This document shows, one piece after another, positions 57,901-64,000 of a DNA stretch of 64,000 nt. A program made the translations under genes and the position numbers. The notes below the pieces were generated by a model. The model did no database searches, had not been told where the DNA came from, and was given only the letters and a program-made list of their open reading frames with translations. Each line of letters starts with the position of its first letter. Positions within the stretch are counted from its first letter, which is position 1. Source of the stretch: Breviolum minutum Mf 1.05b.01 (Eukaryota > Sar > Dinophyceae > Suessiales > Symbiodiniaceae); NCBI GenBank assembly GCA_000507305.1, contig DF241156.1, positions 1 through 64,000 on the forward strand, written 5' to 3'.

Positions 57901-60900
57901 CCACTTGAAATTCATAGTCAATGTGGATCATTCCCCAAGGTTTCGGGATGAGAATAAAAACCATATTTGAAACTGAAACCACCTACAGGGTGGGCCCCCC
58001 TACCAGTTGCAAATGGAGTTACGAGGCCCTTACAAGTAGGCTTATAACCAGACGTAGCCATTTATTATTGGCCCTTTATCAGGGTTGTAGATTTGGCCCT
58101 GAATCAAGCCGCCAAACCCTGGAAACCAACACTTAGATCCTTAAGTACCATCTGTGACGGCTTGTTTCCGAACATGTTTTTTGGGGGACAAATCTCCAAC
58201 CTTGATATATGAAGGTTGTCCCGGTTGTCCAGGATGCAACCATCAGAAACCAGGATGATACAGTTGATGGAAGAAATCTGGCTATATAACCAGTTGAGCT
58301 TGGTTTATCCAATTCTTTACAGGGGTTTTTAGCACCATCCAAGCGGTGTTAGGCCTTGGGATTTCTGAACCATCAACAGTATGAACCAGTTCTAGACCCT
58401 GGGGATTTCCAACCAAGAGCCCCAAGGTCCCACCGGTTGTGATGTGAAAAACCAAGGAACAGATCCACCGTTGACTCAAGTAACCTGAAGGAAAGAGAGA
58501 GATGGGAAAACGAGAGCTTGGATGTCATGGTGATAAAGAAAAAAACAGCAGCAAATGGGCAAAACTCAAAAATCTCAAGAGATCTGTTTTTTGAAGGTTC
58601 AACAAAAAATCAAAGACAGACTGATGTAGCAAATCTTGGACATGTTCATCACAATTGCTCAAGAAATTTCAGGATCTCAAATAGCAAGAGTTTGTGAAGA
58701 ATTATCAAAGAAATCAAGCGTTGATAATCAATTAACAGTATATAGACATATATATATATATGTAAAAATGAATTATATACAAACAATTCATTCATCATCT
58801 TCAAGCAATCGTTCGGATCCCCTTTGGCAATTTGGTGACCCTCTAGTCAGGGCAACTATGGCAAACCAGGAACTGGAACCACAACTGACAACATTCAGAG
58901 TATTCCAGTGATCTTGCAGGGTGTTTTCATCATTCCAAGGCATCATCAAATACATCCAAGACTATCTCCCACCCAGAAAATAGTTGGGAGAAGAGACCAT
59001 CAACTGGTGGTTCACTTGACCAAGCAACCACCCGGTAAAACAATGGAAACATTCCTAAATGTTGGATTTGTCTAAGGGGTCAACAGTAAACAGTTTTGAA
59101 AGGTTGGGTCTGCAGCAACTGAGTCATAATTGTTTGAGGTATACCCAAATTGCAAAGAATATGGACATGCTGCATGCGCATCTCGAAAACAAATATTCTG
59201 GCCAAATTATAATATTTCACCAATCTAGATTTCCCTGAAATAAGGGAATTCCCTTACCAAACCACTATTTGGGTTGAGGTCGTGTGAGGCCGCTATAAAT
59301 TTCACTAGAATATTGCAGTTACTGTCAGTTACTGTAGTTCATGTGAAAATGAACCCCTCAAGACTGAGTTCGCCTGTCTACAACATGAAATTCTGATCGT
59401 TTTCAAGATAAGCAATCGTCCTATAGATGAAGCCTTCTCTCAATTAATCAGGATTCCCTGTTAACCGTTTATTGCCTGAGCCATCATCTCACCCAAATCA
59501 AACATATTCCTGGACACTATACCATTTTTTCGTATATCTTTCATTTTTGTTTGCACCTCTTAGAGGCCCCTTTCCATTCCATCACATCAGAGATTTCAAT
59601 CAGAAAAAGCTAGCCACTGAGCAGTTTAAGCCTCGTCACTCACGCTCAAAGTGGTGCAGTGCATCTTGCCAAAGGCCAGCATCACCTAGGCATCCTATCA
59701 GTGTTGTCGCCGTTACCTTTGTACGATCTTCCACAGAGACATCTTCAAAGCAGGCCAAGGCCTCTATCCATCGTGTACCTCAGGGAGAAATTTCTTCAAC
59801 AAAAACTTCGAAAAAAGTGGTGGACATTTCGGCCCTGCTTTGGGCTTTAAGTTGCCAATCTTGGATGTGGAGTATAATACTATTTTAGGCTTGTGAATAC
59901 TCAGAATCACGGAGAAACAACCTAGCGGTGGCTAATACCCTTGGAGAATCAAGGAATTTGTCCTCGAAGACTCCCACATTTTTTTCAAATATTAGTCTCC
60001 AAATCTCTTTTAGCCACTACCCTTTCAGTGCAAATTATATTATAATTGGTACAAAAAGACCCAACAAAAAAACAAACAAACCAAATAATGTTTAAAAACT
60101 AAGTTCAAGCGTACCTCGCCGGCATGCGCTGATAACAGCATTGTGTACACGAATATCTGGTTGCAAAGACTGGTCATGCATTGCTGCCAGGCTCGCAATG
60201 GCTTCTTGCCAATCTGCTCCCGACAGAGCTTCAGTCGTATCAATCTGCATCTGACGTTCACCTTGTGATGGATCAAACTAATTATGAAGGATGAGGTGGT
60301 TGACCCCCATTTTTTTCGAGGGCATCCCGAAGTGAGCAAAGTGAATAAATGACGTATGACATTCCATGATGATACTAGCTGGGTTCATACGAATCCTTGT
60401 TGCTTATCATAATCTCCATAGAACTCGAACTCAATAACCAGGATTTGGTTTACTTGTCAAGCAATAACAGCCGTTTCTGCAGGGGATCCTTTTTGGATAG
60501 GCTGAAGAGTCAAACATGAAATAATCAACCCATTGGGTAAGACGAATAAACCTTTATATGACAGAACCGTTGTGGATGTTGAAATGGGATGCCAGTCATG
60601 AATTAGGATTTCATCCCCACCATCCCTAGCAAAAGCCCCAAATGAATGGATGTATGTTGAGATACGGATGTTTCGGATGTATGAGATCCATCCTATCCTA
60701 TCATACTGTCCAAACATCAAACATCCTAAATTACAACTGGATTGGAATTGCTTGCCTATATACACCCAGGAAAAACCGGGCTGTGGCTACGTGCACAACT
60801 GGATGTCAGATGATGTCAGATTTCCAGGAGACAACATAGACTCAATTCCTCTTAATTCCTTGTATGAGCTAACCTTTAAGAAACCACACTGGATTCTAGC

Positions 60901-62646
60901 AGCAAACCAAATGGCAATTGTTTATTTTTAAATTCATGTCAATGAATAGTGATACTAGTGAATCAATCAGTATCATCAATATCACTCACTCAAATGTATA
61001 TATATATATATACATATCCAACGAATCCAAGAAAAAAAAACAAAACAATTCCAAATCATTCTGACTTCTCAGACTTCAGCGACCCATTGCTGCAGATCTT
61101 GCTGCACTTTCTTGCATGCCCTTGTCCAACGCGATGCGACCTGCTACCATTGTCTCCACCAAACCCAGGACTTGTGCCCATTGCCGTGAGGAACCCAAAG
61201 CTCCCATAGCTGCATGGTAAGTATATTCAGAGCATTGGAGTTTTCTCAATGGAAACTCCTGGCAGCAAATACCGGAAAACTCTAAACGGAAACTGGAAAC
61301 CTGCGATTTCACCTATAATCCTTGAAGTTTCACAGATGGCGAGCACCAAAATGATGCGAGCATTACATGTTTTTTTTTTTGCGTTCCCAGGGCGCGTTTC
61401 TACATATTGGGTTTCAGTTTTTTCCACGGGTGATGTTGAAAACAGCTGCCTGACTCTATGTATTCATCATTTTCCAAAATATCATGTTTGGTATCCGTGT
61501 GAAATGTTGAGGTTGTTGTAGACATAGGGGCCCTGTCAGATGCAAATTTCACAGAATAGATTTACAAACATGCCAAACATCCTAGGCAAAACTATGTATA
61601 CACATCAAAGATCATCTGAGCGTCTGAGAGTAAAGCAACTGCATGTTGCCATTCTCGGCCGTAACCACAAGCTCCGATTGCTGCATTGAGAATCGGTGCG
61701 TCAGGAGAGAGTTGTTGTTCTTCACAGGAAGCAATCATGGACAATGATATGTCCCATTGTCGACCAACACGACCAGCTTGAATTGCGCAGCAGTATGCCA
61801 GCTTGTGTGGCCAAAACCTGGAAAAGCTTTTTTGGCGGTCAAAACATCTTCACCATTTGTTAACTCACAGCCTAAGAAGTAAAGGAATGATGTATATCCA
61901 AAACCAAAGGTATCCTAAAAACCAATCGGTTTCACTGGTTTCGTAGGAAAAAAAAGTGTCACGCATGTCTGCAAAGGTTTTGCAGGTTGGCAAATCCCAT
62001 CCCAAGAAAGGCAGGATGTTTCATGACTGTGTCAGTATATGGGTTTATGTTTCATAGAATTCATAGAATAGAATACTTATGACCTATATCCAATTGGCCT
62101 ACAAAGGATTCCTAAACATGTTGGTCTTATAAAGGTTTACCATGTGCGAGGATGGCATACATTTACATCCAAGCATGTGAAAACAACTTGTGACATTCCA
62201 TTACGTTTGCTTTTACATAGGGAACCTTGTAATTATTATCATCCGGCTCTGTAACTGACTAGTCTAGGATTTCATTTCCGACATAAGCCCAACAAAAACA
62301 ATGTTTTTTCATTGCTCAAATGTCAATGTACCTAAAATATGAATGGCATGATTTTGACTTCGAGCTGTTACGTACTTTGAACCGTTGCAGTATGTTACTA
62401 CGTTACTACAAGCCCTGCAACCCTTTCCATGGCCAAATTTAATCCCATCTTTTGGCCCCGCCTTTTTTGTTTCACATCTTCCAAGATCTCAATACACCAC
62501 TGCCATTGACCCTCCTTTGCTAAAGCCTTCATGGTGGAGTCGAAGACACCAACATTGATTGAGTTGTCTCTCTCGCGACCTTTTGGAACATTTCTGAAGT
62601 GCTGTAATGCTTCTTGCCATGGCGCAAACTTTGGTGCGACAGCCAT
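48740..62646 (-). CDS. PPR-SMR protein gene (multi-exon span)
   Basis: A gene of about 16 exons and roughly 860 codons. At least ten PPR repeats of dinoflagellate type (W-Q-x-A-L...N-A-A-I-x-A-C) are followed by a C-terminal Smr domain. PPR tracts bind RNA base by base. Smr domains are nuclease-like or RNA/DNA-binding, and PPR-SMR proteins of plants act in plastid or mitochondrial RNA processing and gene expression. An organellar role is therefore likely, but no targeting peptide is visible. Exons 5' to 3': 62646-62462, 61817-61614, 61244-61084, 60213-60115, 59778-59644, 59181-59145 (weak), 57389-57327, 57125-57055, 56052-55916, 55168-55064, 54475-54134, 53193-53073, 52608-52516, 51561-51124, 50151-50023, 48996-48740. 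All junctions chosen keep frame except around the weak exon. The 5' end is uncertain: the ATG at 62646 sits close to the first repeat, so an upstream exon is likely. Confidence 0.8.
49050..49147. mobile_element. Short inverted-repeat element, family 11
   Basis: CCCCGAAGTTTAACATTTGA at the left is mirrored by CAATGTTAAACTTCAGGG at the right. Related ends (CCGAAGTTTAACAT and TGTTAAACTTCTGGGGG) border 21291-21403. It lies next to the degenerate repeat in the same intron. Confidence 0.65.
49190..49680. repeat. Degenerate AAAAAGCACGAAA repeat in a PPR-SMR intron
   Basis: More than twenty AGCACGA/AGCACCA words separated by A runs, irregular in spacing (about 10-20 bases). Both strands are open (Lys/His-rich or Cys/Phe-rich) only because of composition. 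It lies in the intron between exons 15 and 16. Confidence 0.8.
50023..50151 (-). CDS. PPR-SMR exon 15, Smr domain first half
   Basis: Acceptor TTTCTCAG|GTGATG (50152-50153). It encodes V-L-D-L-H-G-M-S, the conserved L-D-x-H-G motif of Smr domains, and the following helix A-L-Q-E-A-L-D-D-A-K-R. A GA donor GCCTTGG|GATG (50021-50022) joins in phase to exon 16. Confidence 0.85.
50690..50892. repeat. 31-bp palindromic GTAGTAC tandem repeat
   Basis: Unit GTAGTACTTTGTAGTACACA + GTAGTACCGGA, about six copies with 31-base spacing (CACAG at 50746, 50777, 50808). Each unit contains self-complementary GTAGTAC / GTACTAC words, so the array can form many hairpins. It lies in the intron between PPR-SMR exons 14 and 15. 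Confidence 0.85.
51124..51561 (-). CDS. PPR-SMR exon 14
   Basis: Acceptor CTGGTCCAG|GTTTG (51562-51563) and strong GT donor TCAAAAG|GTAAAG (51122-51123). It encodes T-P-C-L-N-N-A-L-Q-A-C and H-Q-W-K-H-A-L-H-L-L, then a linker that leads to the Smr domain. Confidence 0.8.
51728..51851. mobile_element. Short inverted-repeat element, family 3
   Basis: ATACTGTTGATGGTTCACAA at the left and TTTCTGAACCATCAACAGTA at the right, with GGCAGTTTATCTCATTATTTACAAGG inside split as GGCAGTTTATCTCATT and ATTTACAAGG. Confidence 0.75.
51953..52073. mobile_element. Short inverted-repeat element, family 10
   Basis: CATCTACCCTCGAGGAAACC at the left and GTTAGTTCCCTGGAGGGTAG at the right. AAGTGCCTTTTTGGGAGGGG matches the copy at 46.08 kb. 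Confidence 0.7.
52074..52196. mobile_element. Short inverted-repeat element, family 3 (opposite orientation)
   Basis: AATTGATGGTGACGAAATCC at the left and GGATTTCTTCCATGAACAGT at the right, with ATGGGATAAACTGCC. It abuts the family-10 element exactly, repeating the arrangement at 45997-46210 where the same two families also lie side by side. Confidence 0.65.
52516..52608 (-). CDS. PPR-SMR exon 13
   Basis: Acceptor GATTGCAG|GAGCC (52609-52610) and GC donor CTGGAAG|GCTGGG (52514-52515). It encodes A-T-I-A-A-C-A-E-G-A-R and W-A-F-A-L-K-L-F-D-E-A-Q-L-E. The GC donor gives exact PPR spacing with exon 14. Confidence 0.8.
52686..52776. mobile_element. Short inverted-repeat element, family 2
   Basis: ATAGGATCCATGTATATCC at the left and CCATACATGGATCCTATGGG at the right, with CCCTACATTTGCCATAAATG and AAATGTAGGTATG inside. 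It lies in the intron between PPR-SMR exons 12 and 13. Confidence 0.75.
53073..53193 (-). CDS. PPR-SMR exon 12
   Basis: Acceptor CCATCTCAG|GATACT (53194-53195). It encodes T-I-S-Y-T-T-A-I-D-A-C-R-K-G-S-L-W-Q-E-A-I and M-R-L-Q-H-V-Q-P-D-I-M-T-F. A GA donor TTTCG|GACC (53071-53072) joins exactly to exon 13 and yields T-F-G-A-T-I-A-A-C. Confidence 0.8.
54134..54475 (-). CDS. PPR-SMR exon 11, three repeats
   Basis: Acceptor TTTTAGCAAG|GCCAC (54476-54477), 114 codons. It encodes V-Y-S-G-L-L-A-A-C-G-S-Q-G, V-V-L-N-A-A-M-S-A-F-I-K-C-G-L-L and R-P-D-L-E-T-Y-N-T-L-M-Q-S-F. The end at CAAGATCCC|GACTC (GA donor) fits the register. The stop lies shortly after, so some donor is required here. Confidence 0.75.
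55064..55168 (-). CDS. PPR-SMR exon 10, one repeat long
   Basis: 105 bases, i.e. 35 codons, exactly the length of one PPR. Acceptor CTGCTCGCAG|GATTTG (55169-55170) and GA donor CTCAAG|GAGAGG (55062-55063). It encodes L-Q-H-E-L-K-P-S-D-V-T-Y-V-S-L-L-K-A-L. Confidence 0.8.
55916..56052 (-). CDS. PPR-SMR exon 9
   Basis: Acceptor TTCTGCCGAG|GCCG (56053-56054). It encodes R-W-Q-L-A-F-D-L-L-K-C-M and R-T-F-N-A-A-I-A-A-C-A-T-A-S-E-W-Q-H-A-L. The end at a GA donor (CTGCACAAG|GACAAG) gives exact 35-residue spacing with exon 10. The GT site at 55907-55908 would add residues that break it. Confidence 0.8.
56127..56233. repeat. (GAATA)n pentanucleotide tract
   Basis: Imperfect GAATA/GAGTA/GAATG units over about 105 bases. 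No coding meaning. It lies in the intron between PPR-SMR exons 8 and 9. Confidence 0.8.
56876..57025. mobile_element. Short inverted-repeat element, family 5
   Basis: TTGGAGGATCATCCCAGTTA at the left and AAATGGGCTGATCCTCCTAG at the right, with AGTAAGTGGTTAATAA and ACTAAGCACTTACTAAA inside. It lies 30 bases downstream of exon 8 in the same intron. Confidence 0.75.
57055..57125 (-). CDS. PPR-SMR exon 8
   Basis: Acceptor TCCGGCAG|ACATC (57126-57127) and donor GAATCCG|GTGTCC (57053-57054). It encodes L-P-D-A-L-S-F-N-I-A-I-G-A-G-V-E-S. The split Gly codon is completed by exon 9. Confidence 0.7.
57191..57293. mobile_element. Family-4 element inside a short PPR-SMR intron
   Basis: GGTGGGCCCC at the left and GGGGCCCACC at the right, with ATAAGGCC and GGTTATACC inside. 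With a family-3 end (ATTTCTGAAGCATCAACAGTAT, 57164-57186, two words) it makes up most of the 201-base intron between exons 7 and 8. Confidence 0.75.
57327..57389 (-). CDS. PPR-SMR exon 7
   Basis: Acceptor ACATGTGCAG|TACC (57390-57391). It encodes T-M-L-E-A-F-R-N-S-G-E-W-Q-W-S-L-W-L-L. A GA donor CTCACCAG|GATG (57325-57326) joined to 57125 restores exact PPR spacing. Confidence 0.7.
57882..57986. mobile_element. Introner-like element, diverged family-1 subfamily
   Basis: GGCGGTTGGTTTACCAACCC at the left and TTTGAAACTGAAACCACC at the right, with GTGGATCATTCCCCAAGG and GGGATGAGAATAAAAA inside. It lies in the intron between exons 6 and 7. Confidence 0.6.
57988..58106. mobile_element. Family-4 element adjacent to a family-1 element
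   Basis: GGTGGGCCCCCCTACCAG, AATGGAGTTACGAGGCCC and GCTTATAACC. The right end is diverged. Directly follows the family-1 element. Confidence 0.5.
58260..58385. mobile_element. Short inverted-repeat element, family 3
   Basis: ACAGTTGATGGAAGAAATC at the left and GATTTCTGAACCATCAACAGT at the right, with CCAATTCTTTACAGGGG and CATCCAAGCGGTG inside. A full-length copy. Confidence 0.75.
59145..59181 (-). CDS. PPR-SMR exon 6 (weak)
   Basis: TTTTCGAG|ATGCGC to TTTGG|GTATAC reads M-R-M-Q-H-V-H-I-L-C-N-L, the middle of a PPR, and fills the gap between exons 5 and 7 to within one residue. The reading phase does not join exactly at either side, so the boundaries are wrong or the exon is decayed. Confidence 0.35.
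59206..59296. repeat. Dispersed repeat, family 9
   Basis: AATATTTCACCAATCTAG...CCCTGAAATAAGGG and GTCGTGTGAGGC, homologous to 19226-19320. It lies directly upstream (on the minus strand) of the weak exon 6. Confidence 0.5.
59644..59778 (-). CDS. PPR-SMR exon 5
   Basis: Acceptor TCCCTGAG|GTACAC (59779-59780) completes the Gly codon split at exon 4. It encodes R-W-I-E-A-L-A-C-F-E...T-A-T-T-L-I-G-C-L-G-D-A-G-L-W-Q-D-A-L. A perfect GTGAGT donor follows at 59638-59643, although the register hints that another boundary might be used. Confidence 0.75.
60115..60213 (-). CDS. PPR-SMR exon 4
   Basis: It encodes W-Q-E-A-I-A-S-L-A-A-M...L-Q-P-D-I then H-N-A-V-I-S-A-C-R-R, one near-perfect repeat. Donor GGCGAG|GTACGC (60113-60114). 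Acceptor GGGAGCAG|ATTGG (60214-60215) fits phase and spacing. Confidence 0.75.
61084..61244 (-). CDS. PPR-SMR exon 3
   Basis: It encodes Y-T-Y-H-A-A-M-G-A-L-G-S-S-R-Q-W-A-Q-V-L and a following degenerate unit (M-Q-E-S-A-A-R-S-A-A-M). Acceptor CATTGAG|AAAAC (61245-61246) gives the best repeat length, and GCCAG|GAG (61259-61260) is an alternative. Donor GCAATGG|GTCGC (61082-61083). Confidence 0.65.
61614..61817 (-). CDS. PPR-SMR exon 2
   Basis: Acceptor CTTTTCCAG|GTTTTG (61818-61819). It encodes K-L-A-Y-C-C-A-I-Q-A-G-R...Q-W-D and A-P-I-L-N-A-A-I-G-A-C-G-Y-G-R-E-W-Q-H-A-V, two PPR helices in register. The end is placed at a GA donor (CAGAT|GATC). A GT donor at 61602-61603 is the alternative. 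Confidence 0.75.
62462..62646 (-). CDS. PPR-SMR exon 1 (5'-most found)
   Basis: It reads P-W-Q-E-A-L-Q-H-F-R and then S-T-M-K-A-L-A-K-E-G-Q-W-Q-W, one PPR and the start of the next. The best end is a GC donor, AAAAAG|GCGGGG (62460-62461), which joins in phase to 61817 and preserves the repeat length. The ATG at 62646 is a possible start. Confidence 0.7.
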
Positions 62647-62659
62647 GGGAACAAAGGCT

Positions 62660-64000
62660 TTGTGGCAAGAGTTTGTTTAAAAAACAAAACCTTGTGTTGG
62701 AACCAGTTCGTGGCATGTTTAGGGTCCTTCAAAAAATTTTTAATGTTTCGGATCAATCGTATCAATTCCACATTGGGCAAAGCATCTTTTGGTCAATCTG
62801 ATTGGATACCATGACTACGAGCGATTTCTTTAGGCTTGGCCGCCGCGTCATTGGAATGTCATTGGAAAACTCTTTGCGGCCCGGCCCTGTGGATTTTTGT
62901 TCCTTGGAAACTGCCGCCAACTAAAACTTAATTTTAAAAAAAACTGCGAGATCTTGCGTTCAGTGAAGTCCCGGTCAACCCTGACAGAAGTTGGTGGCTT
63001 CTCCCTAAAACTAACACTTCGCGCATGAAAATGGGCCAAAACCCGAATAGAAAGGATCGTCTCCCTTTTGCCACCCATTTTCAGGGGCTTCGGCTGAGGG
63101 TAAAAAGCCTGATATACCTATTGTGAATTGGAAGAGGATTTTACCAAGCCAGAACTTTTGGCTCATTTCTAAAAGGATTCCCAAAAACGAAAGCGGAGCA
63201 ACGTCATCTTTTGGACCATGTCAGAATGCGAGCTGCATGGTGAAGGCGACGAGGGTATATCATAGTAAATCTATAACAGCACTATCCAACAACCCCCCAG
63301 AAAGTACAGAGTTTTATACATCTCAATCCAATACATCAAATCAATACACTCCCTTGAAATTGGCAAACAAAAGAGACCGGGAAATCCGAAAGTGGGATCT
63401 AATCTACCAACTGGTTCTTCACTGGATCAATTGTCAAAGCAACATATCCATCTGAGCAAATTACACCTGCTTCTTCGGAGAGGTGCTGAAAGGGAACCCT
63501 GATAGGTTGCTTAATGGCACCCCTTACCCTCCCATCCATTGGGCACTTCTTTTCTTAACTGCCTTGGCCATAACAGTTTGCCCCCCAAAAAGATTCATCA
63601 TGAAAACAACTATAGTTTATGTGTAATGGCATACAGAAGCTAGCATAACCCCCAACTTGGGAACCCACAACCTTCAAATTTTGATGGATATACCTAAAAT
63701 AAACATATACATAAATGTATCCATACCCATATTTGAAGGGCTTCAAACCTTCATTTTTCATGGGATTTAAGAGTCCAAAGGTAGTTCTTTATAGGGAGGT
63801 CCCGGACCCATTTTCCCACATTTTTCCACGCCTTGCGATCGAGACTTTTCTGCTTCCACGGATCGTTGTTGCACTGGCTTTGGCAACTGAGGTGTCTCAA
63901 TACCTCGGAATTCCACGGAAATCCTGCCATGTCTTTTTCATCCCCCAAAAAAGGGTGCACAAACACTGTACACCACCCCTTGGAAATTGCTGGTGTTCAA
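62660..64000. other. Upstream region of the PPR-SMR gene, no firm exon
   Basis: The minus strand is open in two frames at about 63790-63930 (R-G-I-E-T-P-Q-L-P-K-P-V-Q-Q-R or an alternative frame), a possible 5' exon. A single CTCCCTAAAACTAACA end of the 34.4 kb element type lies at 63001. Nothing else is supported. Confidence 0.35.

Noticed and set aside
59472-59888. 138-codon plus-strand open frame
   Set aside because: It overlaps PPR-SMR exon 5, whose minus-strand reading has the PPR pattern and a perfect GTGAGT donor.

Overview
The window reads as nuclear DNA of a dinoflagellate, most likely a core or Suessiales-type lineage. The evidence is: small coding exons separated by long introns; every well-supported exon on the minus strand, as in dinoflagellate unidirectional gene blocks; pentatricopeptide (PPR) repeats of the W-Q-x-A-L / N-A-A-I-x-A-C type; introns that need GA or GC donors as well as GT, usually with AG|G at the acceptor; and a secreted-protein leader ending in a D-E-C...C-A-L-x-A-L-Q motif that I recall from dinoflagellate proteins. 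No rRNA, tRNA, CRISPR or bacterial-type operon was seen. One ambiguous base (N) lies at 15910. All gene models here are hand-built from splice signals, reading phase and protein periodicity. No alignment or RNA evidence was available.

Layout. (1) About 0.1-15.4 kb: exons of one or more unrecognised minus-strand genes. The core is a chain at 11744-10914, 9910-9731, 8707-7045, 6786-6095 and 5923-5854 that keeps frame across four junctions, with an HMG-box-like stretch in the 1.66 kb exon. A 336-bp tandem duplication containing TTAGG-type telomere-like tracts and duplicated exon-like units lies at 0.84-1.7 kb. (2) About 15.7-16.9 kb: a segment bounded by an inverted CCCCCCGAGCTGT repeat, holding the N, AT-rich DNA and a 108-bp tandem repeat. 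(3) About 17-31 kb: well-formed exons of an unrecognised minus-strand gene, in phase with one another. (4) About 32-44 kb: exons of a gene with at least three EF-hand calcium-binding loops. A complete intron-less secreted PARP-type ADP-ribosyltransferase gene sits in one of its introns. (5) 48.7-62.6 kb: a PPR-SMR protein gene of about 16 exons and about 860 codons, ending in a split Smr domain.

From 16.9 kb onward the introns and spacers are full of short (about 80-180 bp) terminal-inverted-repeat elements of at least eight families. The most abundant family has GT...AG ends on both strands and so looks like an introner-type element. All of these families except one are missing from the first 16 kb, which has a different style of simple repeats. 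The change coincides with the N-containing segment.

The PPR-SMR gene is the best-resolved locus. The fixed 35-residue PPR register acts as an independent ruler and shows that more than half of its introns have GA or GC rather than GT donors.
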